61,695 bases of DNA from CAYLUN01 sp964386865 (GCA_964386865.1 CAYLUN010000029.1:1-61695); one strand, 5' to 3'; numbered from the stretch's first letter, positions 43,700 to 52,343 are shown. Numbers and translations: made by a program. The notes: generated from the letters alone by a model not told the origin.

Positions 43700-43787
43700 T
43701 GGCGGAGGGGGAGGGATTCGAACCCCCGGAACCTTGCGGCTCGCCGGTTTTCAAGACCGGTTCTTTAAACCACTCAGACACCCCTCC
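43700..43787 (-). tRNA. tRNA-Ser (anticodon UGA)
   Basis: 88 nt with encoded CCA. The acceptor stem is a perfect GGAGGGG/CCCCTCC, the discriminator is G, and the anticodon stem CCGGT/ACCGG carries loop CTTGAAA (anticodon TGA). A long variable arm and GGTTCGAATCC T-loop are present, as in class II serine tRNAs. Confidence 0.97.
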
Positions 43788-43803
43788 GGAAAGGACGGGG
43801 CTC

Positions 43804-43833
43804 AGTATAGGCCAAAAGGCCTCCGCGCTTCAA
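43804..43833 (-). promoter_or_regulatory. Promoter of tRNA-Ser
   Basis: On the minus strand TTGAAG (43833-43828), 18 nt, TATACT (43809-43804), about 17 nt upstream of the mature 5' end. Confidence 0.65.
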
Positions 43834-43859
43834 GCCGGCAATACGCGGCGGCGAGGCGC

Positions 43860-44657
43860 CTAGGAGCGCTCCTTCCGGCACAGGAAGAGCGGCTCGTCGG
43901 GATTGACGCCGTAGCGCAGCGCGTCGACGTCCGGCAGGCATTCGGCGTGTTTCTTCAGCTCCAGCGCGAAGCCCGCCGCGCGGATGCGGTCAAAGAGGTC
44001 GCGCCCGTAAAGCCGAATGTGATCCTCCTGCCCGTAGAACTCGACGCGCTTCTCGTCGGTGTCGATCTCTGCCGTATCCTCCAGCGTCTTATCCAACCCC
44101 GACGCGTAAGGCGTTTGCAGGATGGCCGTCCCGCCGGGCTTAAGCACGCGGAAGAGTTCGCGCAGCGCACGCGCGTCGTCCGGCACATGCTCTAAGACGT
44201 GGCTGCAAATCACCCAGTCGAACGAGGCGTCCGGATAGGCGATAGCGGTCACGTCCAATTTCTCGATGCCCTCGCGAGCGGGCACGAGGTCGCCCTTCAC
44301 GTACTGCGCCGGGCGGCAGGCCTCGATGCGGATCGCCAGCCGCTTCTCCGGCGCGAAATGCAGCACGGCCGCGCCCTCCAGCAGGCGCCAGAAGCCCAGC
44401 TTCTCGAAGAAGAGGATCAGGTGGCGCTCGCGGTCGTGGCTGCGGCAGAACGGGCACCAGAAGTGGTCGAAGTCGCTGCCGACCCAGCTGACGTTGTGCA
44501 GATAGGCCGAGAACGCCTTCCACCCCCCCCGATAGTTGGAAAACCGGAAGAACGTCTTGCCGCACACGCAGCACTGGTGGCGGTTGCCCAGTCCGTTCAG
44601 CCCCCGCCTAAGCTTCCGAACGAACCCGATGTTATCCTGCGTCGGCTGGTACAGCAT
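43860..44657 (-). CDS. SAM-dependent methyltransferase with N-terminal zinc ribbon
   Basis: A 265-residue class I methyltransferase; ATG 44657 chosen because GGGAGGG precedes it. The N-terminus has two CXXC pairs (CCVCGKTFFRF about 29-39 and WCPFCRSHDRERH about 67-79), a zinc ribbon. The methyltransferase core follows: VLHFAPEKRLA, YVKGDLVP, LDVTAIAYPDASFDWVICSHVLEHVPDD in two strands and LFRVLKPGGTAILQTPY. Methyltransferases with this ribbon often sit in cell-surface glycan clusters; the substrate here is unknown. It lies downstream of birA, separated by a degenerate GxxExxY fragment. Confidence 0.85.
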   Translation of the reverse strand: MLYQPTQDNIGFVRKLRRGLNGLGNRHQCCVCGKTFFRFSNYRGGWKAFSAYLHNVSWVGSDFDHFWCPFCRSHDRERHLILFFEKLGFWRLLEGAAVLHFAPEKRLAIRIEACRPAQYVKGDLVPAREGIEKLDVTAIAYPDASFDWVICSHVLEHVPDDARALRELFRVLKPGGTAILQTPYASGLDKTLEDTAEIDTDEKRVEFYGQEDHIRLYGRDLFDRIRAAGFALELKKHAECLPDVDALRYGVNPDEPLFLCRKERS

Positions 44658-44686
44658 GTTTTCCCTCCCCTGCGCAAAATGCATGC

Positions 44687-44830
44687 GAAACAACGAAAGA
44701 CACGAAAATCACGAAACCGGATCCTAGTTCGCGATACACTTCAAAACACGCGCCCATGATCTGGTAACTCTCATCTTTGAAAAGCAAGGCCGTTCCCATT
44801 TTCGCGCCTTTCGCGTGTTTCGTAGTTTCT
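44687..44830. repeat. Inverted ACGAAA-rich arms around a gene remnant
   Basis: The left arm (44687-44718) has units of ACGAAA; the right arm (44799-44830) has the complementary TTTCG units. They flank the GxxExxY remnant as imperfect inverted repeats and may mark the ends of a former mobile unit. Confidence 0.55.
44713..44799 (-). pseudogene. Truncated GxxExxY-family gene
   Basis: Only the first 29 codons remain, with LLFKDESYQIMGACFEVYRE followed by LGSGF, the signature start of GxxExxY proteins (normally about 125 residues). After Phe29 the frame continues into unrelated, repeat-derived sequence. Full-length relatives often occur as single mobile-looking genes. The GC content is lower than in neighbouring genes. 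Confidence 0.75.
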
Positions 44831-45812
44831 ACTCTCCACAATCGATGTGCGCTTCGCCGGAATAGATCGGCACGAGGCCCTCCGCGGTTCGGAGCAGCAA
44901 CGCGCCGTCCGGCTGAATGCCCTCCGCGCGCCCCGCGATGCGACGCGCGCCCTGCTCCACCGCTATCGTCCGGCCCCGCAGGGCGTCCCGCCCGCTCAAC
45001 GCCGGCACGAGCGGCCCCAGCCCCTCCTCGCGCCACCGGTCGTACAGCGGCTCGAACCGGTTCAGCACCGCCGCCAGCACGGCCGCACGCGAAAACGTCT
45101 TCCCCGCTTCGATCCGCAGCGATGTGGCGCGATCGCGAAGCTCCTCCGGCAGTTGCGGGCGCGTCAGGTTCACATTCACGCCCACGCCCGCGATGATGTG
45201 CCGCACACGGTCGGTTTCGGCCTGCATCTCGCAGAGGATGCCGCACAGCTTGCGGCCCTGGGCCAGAATGTCGTTGGGCCACTTGACCAGGGGCCGCACC
45301 GCCGGCGCGAGCCCGGACAGCGCCTCGGCCACGGCAAGCCCCATCACCAGCGGCAGCGACGCCGCCCGCGCCAGCTCGACGTCAGGCCGCAGCAGCAGCG
45401 AGAAATAGAGGTTCACGCCCGGCGGCGAGAACCACGCGCGCGCCAGGCGGCCTCGGCCCGCGCTCTGCGAGCCCGCCGCAAGCGCCAGCCCCTCGGCCGC
45501 GCCCGCCTGCGCCCGCGCGGCCACGTCGCGGTTGGTCGACCCCGTCTCCTCGACGTAGAGGCACTCGCGACCCAGGCTGCGCGTGGTCAGCAGCGGCAGC
45601 ACCTCGGCCGCGTGCGGCGTATCCGGCGCAGAGACCAGCCGGTAGCCCCGCCGCGAGCAAGCCTCGATCGCGTAGCCGCCAGCCCGCAGCGACTCCATCT
45701 GCTTCCAGATCGCCGCACGCGACACACCTAAGCGCGCGCAGATCGCGCGGCTCGACACCTCGTCGTCGCCGGCCGCCCGCAGCATCGCCACGATCTGATC
45801 CCCCGCCATCAT
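44829..45812 (-). CDS. birA: Biotin-protein ligase / biotin operon repressor
   Basis: A 327-residue bifunctional-type BirA; ATG 45812 is supported by GAGGTGG upstream. The N-terminal winged helix (about 4-60, SSRAICARLGVSRAAIWKQM) should bind DNA. The ligase core has ETGSTNRD (89-96), GRGRLARAWFSPPG (119-132), LVKWPNDI (about 174-181) and a C-terminal SH3-like domain (GRTIAVEQGA, LRTAEGLVPIYSGE). It activates biotin with ATP and attaches it to carboxylase carriers, and may also repress biotin genes. The third Gly of the usual GRGRxGR is Ala here (GRGRLAR). Confidence 0.95.
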   Translation of the reverse strand: MMAGDQIVAMLRAAGDDEVSSRAICARLGVSRAAIWKQMESLRAGGYAIEACSRRGYRLVSAPDTPHAAEVLPLLTTRSLGRECLYVEETGSTNRDVAARAQAGAAEGLALAAGSQSAGRGRLARAWFSPPGVNLYFSLLLRPDVELARAASLPLVMGLAVAEALSGLAPAVRPLVKWPNDILAQGRKLCGILCEMQAETDRVRHIIAGVGVNVNLTRPQLPEELRDRATSLRIEAGKTFSRAAVLAAVLNRFEPLYDRWREEGLGPLVPALSGRDALRGRTIAVEQGARRIAGRAEGIQPDGALLLRTAEGLVPIYSGEAHIDCGE

Positions 45813-45837
45813 TTCCACCTCGCCTCCCCAACCTCCC

Positions 45838-45860
45838 AACCGTGAACCTTTCCAACCTTC
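45838..45860. repeat. Intergenic repeat, family C
   Basis: Second copy of the 23-nt repeat at 26490-26512 (one mismatch), in the gap between the hydrolase and birA, with a further related unit (CCTCCCAACC) just upstream. Confidence 0.7.
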
Positions 45861-45864
45861 CCTA

Positions 45865-46479
45865 TCACAGATACGGATTGCTCCGCTTTTCAACGCCGAT
45901 GGTCGTCATCGGGCCGTGACCGCAGATCACGCGCGTGTCGTCCGGCAGCGCCTTCAGCCGCTGCAGCGAGGCCTGCAGCACCTCCCAGCTCCCGCCGGGG
46001 AAGTCCGTGCGCCCCACCGAGCCGGCGAAGAGCGTATCGCCGGCCACCAGCAGCTTCTCCGCCTCGAAATAGAGGCACCAGCCGCCCGGCGTGTGGCCCG
46101 GCGTGTGGAGCAGCTTGGCAATCAGGCCGCCGCACGCGAGCGTGTCGCCGTCCCGCTTGTCCGTCGTCAGCGCCGCCGGCCGGCTCGTCGGCCGGTAGGG
46201 CGGCATCGCGTTCGCCGCCGTGAAGGCCCAGGCCGCGTCCTCGGCGTGCAGGTGCACCGGCACGGGGAACCTGGCCACAATCTCGTTCACCGCCGAAAGG
46301 TGGTCGAAATGGCCATGCGTCAGCACCACCACTCCAGCCCGAAGCCCCTTCGCGGCCAGAAAACGGAGAATCTCCGCGCTGTCCGCTCCGGGGTCGACCA
46401 CCCACGCCTGAGCGGGATCCTCCCACAGAATCGAACAGTTGGCCTCGAACGGCCCGGTCGGCAGCACGTGGTAATTCAT
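45865..46479 (-). CDS. Metallo-beta-lactamase-fold hydrolase (glyoxalase II-like)
   Basis: A 204-residue hydrolase of the GloB/YcbL type. Metal ligands are visible in THGHFDH, LLHTPGHTPGG, GDTLFAGSVGR and CGHGP, with PGADSAEI after the first strand. Such enzymes hydrolyse hydroxyacylglutathione or related thioesters. The ATG 46479 (not the one four codons upstream) fits both the family N-terminus and a TATGCT box 7 nt before it; there is no Shine-Dalgarno sequence. First gene of a minus-strand run with birA. Confidence 0.85.
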   Translation of the reverse strand: MNYHVLPTGPFEANCSILWEDPAQAWVVDPGADSAEILRFLAAKGLRAGVVVLTHGHFDHLSAVNEIVARFPVPVHLHAEDAAWAFTAANAMPPYRPTSRPAALTTDKRDGDTLACGGLIAKLLHTPGHTPGGWCLYFEAEKLLVAGDTLFAGSVGRTDFPGGSWEVLQASLQRLKALPDDTRVICGHGPMTTIGVEKRSNPYL

Positions 46480-46620
46480 GGCACGTAGCATAAACAACAC
46501 ATCCCCCACCGGAAAGCCTAAACTGAAGGCGGGCCCGCCCAGCCTCGTCCCGCTCGAATTCGGCGGCCCGTGCGGGCTCGCCCGTACGCTCGGATCCGCT
46601 CTGACCGGCCAAATCCAAAA

Positions 46621-46649
46621 TTGCCCCCTACGAACCCTTGTGCTATCCT
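46621..46649 (+). promoter_or_regulatory. Promoter of the 2-oxoacid dehydrogenase E1 genes
   Basis: TTGCCC (46621-46626), 17 nt, TATCCT (46644-46649), giving a leader of about 46 nt with AGGGGA before ATG 46702. Confidence 0.6.
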
Positions 46650-46701
46650 CTTCCCCAACATTTGTTCGAGGGGTAGGACGGCCAGAGGGCGAAGGGGACG
46701 C

Positions 46702-47646
46702 ATGGATACGATCAAGGCATACGAACTCATGCTGACGATCCGCTTCTTTGAGGAGGCGATCGAGCGGCTTTTCCTCGAAGGGCGCATCATGGGCACGGCG
46801 CACACCTGCATCGGGCAGGAGGCGACCGCCGTCGGCGTGGCCGCCGCGCTCGGCCCCCAGGACGCGATGACCACGACCCACCGCGGGCACGGCCACTTCC
46901 TCGCGCGCGGCGCAGACGCCGGACGGGCGCTGGCCGAGCTCTTCGGACGCGAGACCGGCTACTCGCGCGGGCGCGGCGGCAGCCAGATGATGATGGACAC
47001 CTCCATCGGCTTCTACGGCGCGAACGGCATCACCGGCGGCAGCATCCCCTTTGCGACCGGCCTCGCGCTCGACGCGCAGATGCGGCGCTCCGGCCGCGTC
47101 ACAGCCTGCCTGTTCGGCGACGGCGCCTCCAATCAGGGCACCTTCCACGAATCGATCAACATCGCCGCGCTCTGGCGGCTCCCCGTGCTCTACATCGTGG
47201 AAAACAACGGCTACGCCATGTCCACCTCCACCTCGCGCGGCCTCGCCGACCCCCGCATCGCCGACCGCGCCGCGGCCTACGGCATCCCCGGCGTGACCGT
47301 CGACGGCAACGACTTCTTCGCCGTGCGCGACACGGTGGCCGCCTGCGCCGAAGCAGCCCGCGCCGGCAAGGGCCCCGCGCTGATCGAGTGCGCCACCTAC
47401 CGCCTGTCGGGCCACTCGCGCGGCGACCCGCGCGTCTACCGCACCCGCGAAGAGGAGGCGGCCGCCTGGAAGAACGACCCGATCTTGCGGCTGGAGCAGC
47501 GGCTCAAGGCGGACGGCCTGCTGGACGACGACGCGCTTTCGGCCCGCCGTCACGCGATGCTGACGCGCATCGAAGAGGCCATCCGGTTCTGCGAGAACTC
47601 GCCTCTGCCGGATCCGGCAACGCTCCGCGACGACCTATTTGCATGA
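46702..47646 (+). CDS. pdhA: Pyruvate/acetoin dehydrogenase E1 component, alpha subunit
   Basis: A 314-residue thiamine diphosphate-dependent dehydrogenase subunit. Visible motifs are TCIGQEA (35-41), the phosphorylation-loop-like GYSRGRGGSQM (86-96), and the ThDP/Mg site GDGASNQGTFHES (139-151) through ENN (167-169); YRLSGHSRGDP follows. Pyruvate dehydrogenase and acetoin dehydrogenase alpha subunits cannot be separated from this alone. The start at 46702 has AGGGGA. It decarboxylates the 2-oxoacid and passes the acyl group to an E2 lipoyl protein, which is not encoded nearby. Confidence 0.92.
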   Translation: MDTIKAYELMLTIRFFEEAIERLFLEGRIMGTAHTCIGQEATAVGVAAALGPQDAMTTTHRGHGHFLARGADAGRALAELFGRETGYSRGRGGSQMMMDTSIGFYGANGITGGSIPFATGLALDAQMRRSGRVTACLFGDGASNQGTFHESINIAALWRLPVLYIVENNGYAMSTSTSRGLADPRIADRAAAYGIPGVTVDGNDFFAVRDTVAACAEAARAGKGPALIECATYRLSGHSRGDPRVYRTREEEAAAWKNDPILRLEQRLKADGLLDDDALSARRHAMLTRIEEAIRFCENSPLPDPATLRDDLFA

Positions 47647-47651
47647 TGTAC

Positions 47652-47671
47652 GGGCATGGCTAGCCATGCCC
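47652..47671. repeat. Perfect 20-bp palindrome
   Basis: GGGCATGGCTAGCCATGCCC lies 5 nt after the pdhA stop, in the gap before pdhB. It could be a protein-binding site or an intercistronic hairpin. Confidence 0.7.
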
Positions 47672-47681
47672 CGCAACCCAA

Positions 47682-47711
47682 CCTAACAGCCTAACAGCCT
47701 TCAGCCCATCC
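47682..47711. repeat. Short tandem repeat, family A
   Basis: Units CCTAACAG, CCTAACAG, CCTTCAG and CCCATCC fill the rest of the pdhA-pdhB gap, immediately upstream of ATG 47720. No Shine-Dalgarno sequence is seen there. Confidence 0.6.
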
Positions 47712-47719
47712 ACCTCATT

Positions 47720-48694
47720 ATGCGAACCATCACCTTCACCCAAATCATCCGCGAGACGCTTGCCGCTGAGCTGCGGCGCGACCCGAGCGTCTTCCTCATG
47801 GGCGAGGATATCGGCGTCTACGGCGGCGCGTTCGGCGTCACCCGCGGGCTCATCGCCGAATTCGGCCCGGAGCGCGTGCGCGACACGCCGATCTCGGAGC
47901 AGGCGCTCACCGGCATTGCGATCGGCGCGGCCGTGGCGGGCCAGCGACCCGTGATCGAGATCATGTTCATGGACTTCATCACGCTGGCCGTGGACCAGCT
48001 CGTCAACATGGCGGCCAAGCTCCACCCGATCTACGGCCTGAGCTGCCCGCTCGTGCTGCGCACGCCGCCCGGCGCAGGCCGGGGTTACGGCGCGACGCAC
48101 TCGCAGTCGCTTGAGCGGCTCTTTGCCGGCATCCCCGGCCTGAAGATCGCCGTGCCCTCCAACGCGGCAGACGCCTCGGGCCTGCTCCAGTCCGCGATCC
48201 GCGACAACAACCCCGTCCTCTTCCTCGAGCACAAGCTGCTCTACCCCCTGCGCTTTGAGACCGGCGACGACCTGCCGCAGCCGATCCCGCTCGGCTTCGC
48301 CAAGGTGCTCCGCGAGGGCACCGACGTCACGCTGGTCACCTGGTCGTACATGACGCACCTCGCGCAGCAGGCTGCGGCGCGGCTCGCGCAGGAGGGCATC
48401 GAGGCCGAGATCGTCGACCTGCTGACGCTCAGCCCGCTGGACATCGACACGGTCGTTGACTCGGCCAAGAATACCGGGCGGGTGATCATCATCGAGGAGG
48501 GCCCGAAGACCGGCGGCTTCGCGGCCGAGATTGCGGCGCAGGTCATGGAGCGGGCGCACGACTACCTCGAGAAGCCGGTGCGACGGCTCGCCTCGCCCGA
48601 CTTCCCGGTGCCCTCCGCCAAGAACCTCGAGGCCGCCTGCCTGCCGACCGTCCCCGACATCGTCGCCCTCGCCCGCGAGCTGGTGGAGGGGTAA
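47720..48694 (+). CDS. pdhB: Pyruvate/acetoin dehydrogenase E1 component, beta subunit
   Basis: A 324-residue transketolase-fold beta subunit. Family motifs are FLMGEDIGVYGGAFGVTRGL (27-46), DTPISEQALTGIAIGAA, IEIMFMDFITLAVDQLVNMA (85-104) and the C-terminal TGRVIIIEEGPKTGGFAAEI. With the alpha subunit it forms the alpha2beta2 E1 enzyme. The gap to pdhA (73 nt) holds a palindrome and repeats. The stop overlaps the next ATG by one base (TAATG). E2 and E3 genes are absent from the window. Confidence 0.93.
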   Translation: MRTITFTQIIRETLAAELRRDPSVFLMGEDIGVYGGAFGVTRGLIAEFGPERVRDTPISEQALTGIAIGAAVAGQRPVIEIMFMDFITLAVDQLVNMAAKLHPIYGLSCPLVLRTPPGAGRGYGATHSQSLERLFAGIPGLKIAVPSNAADASGLLQSAIRDNNPVLFLEHKLLYPLRFETGDDLPQPIPLGFAKVLREGTDVTLVTWSYMTHLAQQAAARLAQEGIEAEIVDLLTLSPLDIDTVVDSAKNTGRVIIIEEGPKTGGFAAEIAAQVMERAHDYLEKPVRRLASPDFPVPSAKNLEAACLPTVPDIVALARELVEG

Positions 48695-49560
48695 TGCTCT
48701 ATTCTCTTATCACCCTCTCCTACAACAAGCTGGCCTGCACGCGGCGCTGCCTGTCGGCGCTGATCACGGACTCCGTCGCGGACGGGCCCTGGGAGCTGAT
48801 CGTCGTCGACAACGGCTCGACCGACGGCAGCGGCGCCTGGTGCGACGCGGAGCTGACCGCGCTCGGCGCGGCCCACGGCGTGCCCGTGACCGTGCTGCAC
48901 AACGCGGGAAACGTCGGCTGCTCCTACGCGCGCAACCGCGCCATCGCGGCCGCGCGCGGCGAGTATCTGGTCTTCGCCGACAACGACGTCACGCCGCGCA
49001 CGCGGCGCTGGATGCCTCGCCTGCGCGAGGCGCTGGGCACCATCCCGAACGCGGGCATGGCCGGCGCGAAGATGGTCTATCCGTGGCCGCCCTACCCCAT
49101 CCAGTGCGCGGGCGTCGGCATCTCGCGCCGCGGCCACGTCTGCTTCCGCGGACGCGGCGAGCCGATCGGAGACCCGCGCTTCGGGCAAGCGGAGGCCGTT
49201 CAGTGCCTGATCAGCGCCTGCCTCCTGATCCCGGCCGCGCTGATCCGCGCCCACGGCGGCTTCGACGAGGCCTTCCACCCCGTGCAGTTCGAGGACTTCG
49301 ACCTCTGCTACCGCTTGCGCGAGGCGGGCCATCCGGCGGTCTACGCGCCCGCCGTCGAGATGTACCACTTCGAGAGCGTCACCACGCAGGGCACGCCCAC
49401 CGTGCGCAACGCCGCCGTGGTCGTGCGCAACGGGCTGCTCTTCCAGAAGCGCTGGCGCCACCTCTTCGAACAGGAAGACGGGCCCGACGAGGAGGCTTGC
49501 CGTTGGCGTAAGATCGAACCCGTGCCCTTCTCCTCGATCGGCGACCTGCCGCTCGTCTAG
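48694..49560 (+). CDS. Family 2 glycosyltransferase
   Basis: A 288-residue GT-A enzyme. The N-terminal nucleotide-sugar fold has LITLSYNKLACTRRCL (5-20) and VVDNGSTDGS (37-46), and the DXD-type motif FADNDV is at 94-99. FEDFDLCYRLREAG is the acceptor-side ED motif of GT2. No membrane segment is seen. It is coupled to the E1 beta gene by a 1-nt overlap although the functions seem unrelated, perhaps only for expression. Donor and acceptor cannot be predicted. Confidence 0.9.
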   Translation: MLYSLITLSYNKLACTRRCLSALITDSVADGPWELIVVDNGSTDGSGAWCDAELTALGAAHGVPVTVLHNAGNVGCSYARNRAIAAARGEYLVFADNDVTPRTRRWMPRLREALGTIPNAGMAGAKMVYPWPPYPIQCAGVGISRRGHVCFRGRGEPIGDPRFGQAEAVQCLISACLLIPAALIRAHGGFDEAFHPVQFEDFDLCYRLREAGHPAVYAPAVEMYHFESVTTQGTPTVRNAAVVVRNGLLFQKRWRHLFEQEDGPDEEACRWRKIEPVPFSSIGDLPLV

Positions 49561-49646
49561 CGGAGCGACAAAGGAGCGGCAGCCGCCTCCGCGCCGGCCG
49601 CGCCGGCCCGCAGTTGTTGGCGCTTTGCTTTCTGTGTTGTTACGGC

Positions 49647-49675
49647 TTGCCGCATCGGGTTTGAAACGATATTCT
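49647..49675 (+). promoter_or_regulatory. Promoter of the fucosidase gene
   Basis: TTGCCG (49647-49652), 17 nt, TATTCT (49670-49675); short leader with GGGAGA before ATG 49697. The rest of the gap 49561-49696 holds only GC-rich sequence. Confidence 0.6.
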
Positions 49676-49696
49676 TATGCAAACGGGAGACGCAGA

Positions 49697-51205
49697 ATGA
49701 AGACATCTGTTTGGCTTGCTGGTGTGGCGTTCGGCGGTGCCGTGTTGATGGCCCTCGCAGAAGACCCCAAACCCTATGGCCCCGTGCCCTCCGAGCGCCA
49801 GCTGCGCTGGCATGAAATCGAGACTTTTTCGCTCGTCCATTTCGGACTGAACACCTACACCGACCGCGAGTGGGGCTACGGCAACGAGGACCCGGCCCTG
49901 TTCAACCCCAAGGCCCCGGACGCGAACCAGGTGGTCTCCACGCTCAAGAGCGGCGGCATGAACGGCGTGATCCTCGTGGCCAAGCACCACGACGGCTTCT
50001 GCCTGTGGCCCACGAAGACCACCGCGCACAACGTCTCCAAATCCCCTTGGCGCGACGGCCGCGGCGACCTCGTGCGCGAGTACGCCGACGCGGCGAAGAA
50101 GCACGGGCTGCGCTTCGGGCTCTACTGCTCGCCCTGGGACCGCAACAGCGCGGCCTACGGCACGCCGAACTACCTGCCGATCTACCAGGCCCAAGTCCGC
50201 GAGCTTCTCTCCAACTACGGCACGCTCTTCGAGGTCTGGTTCGACGGCGCGAACGGCGGCGACGGCTACTACGGAGGCGCGCGCGAAAAGCGCAACATCG
50301 ACCGCTTCACCTACTACGACTGGCCCAGCACCTGGGGCCTCGTGCGCCAGCTTCAGCCCTCCGCCTGCATCTTCGGCGACGTGGGGCCCGACACGCGCTG
50401 GGTCGGCAACGAGACCGGCTACGCGGCGGCCGAGTCGTGGGCGACCTTCACGCCGAAGGGCAAAACCGACCCCGCGCGCCCCGCGAACGGCGACTCGCTG
50501 AACCACCTCGAAGCGCAGGCCGGACACCGCGACGGCGCGGCGTGGATCCCTGCCGAATGCGACCTCCCGCTCCGCAAAGGCTGGTTCTGGCACCCGAACG
50601 AAGACCCCACCGTGCGCTCGCCCGCCAAGCTCATGGACATCTATTTCAACAGCGTCGGCAAAGGCGGCTGCATGAACCTCGGCGTCGCGCCCGACCGCAG
50701 CGGCTTCGTGTGCGAGGCGGACATCCGCTCGCTCGAGGCCTTCGGCAACTCGCTCCGGACGCTCTTCTCCATGAACTACGCGGCCGGCGCCTCCGTGGCC
50801 GCGAGCCACGTGCGCGCCTGGGCGCCCGCCCCTGACAAACCCCATCCCTATGCGCCGAACAACGTGCGCGACGGCGACCGCTACACCTACTGGGCGACCG
50901 ACGACGGAGTCACCAACGCCACGCTGACGCTCACCCTTCCCGCCGTGGCCGAGTTCAACGTCGTGCGGCTGCGCGAGAACATCCAGCTCGGCCACCGCGT
51001 CGGCGGCTTCGCGGTCGAGGTCTGGCAGGCAGGCGGCTGGGCGGTGTACGCGGCAGGGCAGAGCATCGGCGCGTGCCGCCTGATCCGCGGGCCCAAGGTC
51101 AAAAGCGACCGCGTGCGCCTGCGCATCACCCACGCCGCCGCCTGCCCCTGCATCAGCGACGTGGGGCTCTTCATTACGCCTCCCGCGCTCGACCAACAGC
51201 CGTAA
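49697..51205 (+). CDS. Alpha-L-fucosidase, GH29
   Basis: A 502-residue exported enzyme (signal about 1-21). The GH29 barrel shows WHEIETFSLVHFGLNTYTD (two strands), VILVAKHHDGFCLWPTK (91-107) with the substrate-binding His pair, FGLYCSPWDRN (140-150) and the nucleophile Asp183 in EVWFDGANG. The C-terminal part (about 375-495) is a discoidin-like beta-sandwich (VRDGDRYTYWATDD, VVRLRENIQLGHRV). It removes alpha-linked fucose from glycans and fits the other glycan hydrolases in the window. Promoter and GGGAGA ribosome site are clear. Confidence 0.93.
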   Translation: MKTSVWLAGVAFGGAVLMALAEDPKPYGPVPSERQLRWHEIETFSLVHFGLNTYTDREWGYGNEDPALFNPKAPDANQVVSTLKSGGMNGVILVAKHHDGFCLWPTKTTAHNVSKSPWRDGRGDLVREYADAAKKHGLRFGLYCSPWDRNSAAYGTPNYLPIYQAQVRELLSNYGTLFEVWFDGANGGDGYYGGAREKRNIDRFTYYDWPSTWGLVRQLQPSACIFGDVGPDTRWVGNETGYAAAESWATFTPKGKTDPARPANGDSLNHLEAQAGHRDGAAWIPAECDLPLRKGWFWHPNEDPTVRSPAKLMDIYFNSVGKGGCMNLGVAPDRSGFVCEADIRSLEAFGNSLRTLFSMNYAAGASVAASHVRAWAPAPDKPHPYAPNNVRDGDRYTYWATDDGVTNATLTLTLPAVAEFNVVRLRENIQLGHRVGGFAVEVWQAGGWAVYAAGQSIGACRLIRGPKVKSDRVRLRITHAAACPCISDVGLFITPPALDQQP

Positions 51206-51209
51206 AACT

Positions 51210-52343
51210 ATGCTGACCCCCGTACCCCTCCTCATCGTCGGCGGCGGCGCCGCAGGCCTTCTGGCCGGCTGCCTCGCCGGCGAGCGCGGCCTCGGCGCGC
51301 TGATCCTCGAGCGCAAGCACAAGCCCGGCCGCAAGCTGCTCATGTGCGGCAACGGCCGGTGCAACCTGACCAAGGACATCCCGGCCGCGCAGATGCTGCG
51401 CGACATGGGCGAGCCGATGACCACCTTTCTGGCGCCCGCGCTGAACGCCTTCCCGCCCGCCGCCGTGCAGGCCTGGTTTGAGCAGCACAACGTGCCGCTC
51501 AAGAAGATGGACGACCGGCGCGTGTTCCCCCGCTCCGAGCAAGCCTCCGACACGGTGCACGCGCTCACCGACGCGCTCCGCGACACCGGCACCGCGCTCT
51601 GCCTCAACGCGGCCGTCGAGCGCGTCGAGCGCGCCGACGGCCCCGACGCGCCCTTCCACGTGGCGACGGCCCACTTCTCCGTGCTCGCGCGCCGCGTGCT
51701 GCTCGCGACCGGCGGCGTGAGCTACCCCAAGACGGGCTCGGTCGGCGACGGCCAGAAATTCGCCAAGGCGTTCGGCCACTCGCTCAAGCCCTACCGGCCC
51801 GGGCTGATCGGCTTCGTCTTCACCCACCCGTGGCTCGACGCGCATGCGGGGTCCACGTTCGAGCAGGCCACCTTCCGGGTCTTCCGCAACGGCCAGCGAG
51901 TCTATGAAGGCCAGGGCCAGATGGACTGCGAGCCGTGGGGCGTAGGCGGCGCCGCCGCCTACAATGCGAGCCGCTGCGTCGCCCGCCTCAACCTCGGCGA
52001 CTTCGACGTCGAGTGGACGGTGGGGCGCGACACGATCCGCGTCCGCAGGCCCGAAACGCGGCCGCTGAAGGAGGCGATCGTGACCATGGGCGGCGTTCCG
52101 CTCAACGAGGTCGACCCGGCCACGATGGAGTCGCGCAAGTGCCCCGGCCTCTATTTCGCCGGCGAGGTGCTGGACATCGACGGCCCGACCGGCGGCTACA
52201 ACCTCACCGCGGCCTTCGCCACGGCTGCGCTGGCGGTGGCTTCGGCCAGCAAACGCGAGCCGCGCGCGAGGCCGCCTGAAGGCCTGAGACGGCCTGAGGG
52301 CCGCGCTGCATGCGCTCCGTACCGCGCGCCCGGCCGTTCGTAG
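51210..52343 (+). CDS. BaiN/HI0933-type flavoprotein (FAD-dependent oxidoreductase)
   Basis: A 377-residue flavoprotein. The FAD-binding motif VGGGAAGLLAG is at 10-20, GRKLLMCGNGRCNLT (about 40-54) is the hallmark of the BaiN/HI0933 family, and LLATGGVSYPKTGS and YFAGEVLDIDGPTGGYNLT are the C-terminal signatures. BaiN members act on bile acid intermediates in gut clostridia, but most relatives are uncharacterised. The last about 28 residues (after ASASKREPRA) are encoded by the GC-rich repeat and look like a repeat-derived extension. It begins 4 nt after the fucosidase stop. Confidence 0.88.
   Translation: MLTPVPLLIVGGGAAGLLAGCLAGERGLGALILERKHKPGRKLLMCGNGRCNLTKDIPAAQMLRDMGEPMTTFLAPALNAFPPAAVQAWFEQHNVPLKKMDDRRVFPRSEQASDTVHALTDALRDTGTALCLNAAVERVERADGPDAPFHVATAHFSVLARRVLLATGGVSYPKTGSVGDGQKFAKAFGHSLKPYRPGLIGFVFTHPWLDAHAGSTFEQATFRVFRNGQRVYEGQGQMDCEPWGVGGAAAYNASRCVARLNLGDFDVEWTVGRDTIRVRRPETRPLKEAIVTMGGVPLNEVDPATMESRKCPGLYFAGEVLDIDGPTGGYNLTAAFATAALAVASASKREPRARPPEGLRRPEGRAACAPYRAPGRS

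Noticed and set aside
46480..47553. Minus-strand extension of the glyoxalase II-like protein
   Set aside because: The extension is antisense to pdhA; the family N-terminus begins at ATG 46479.
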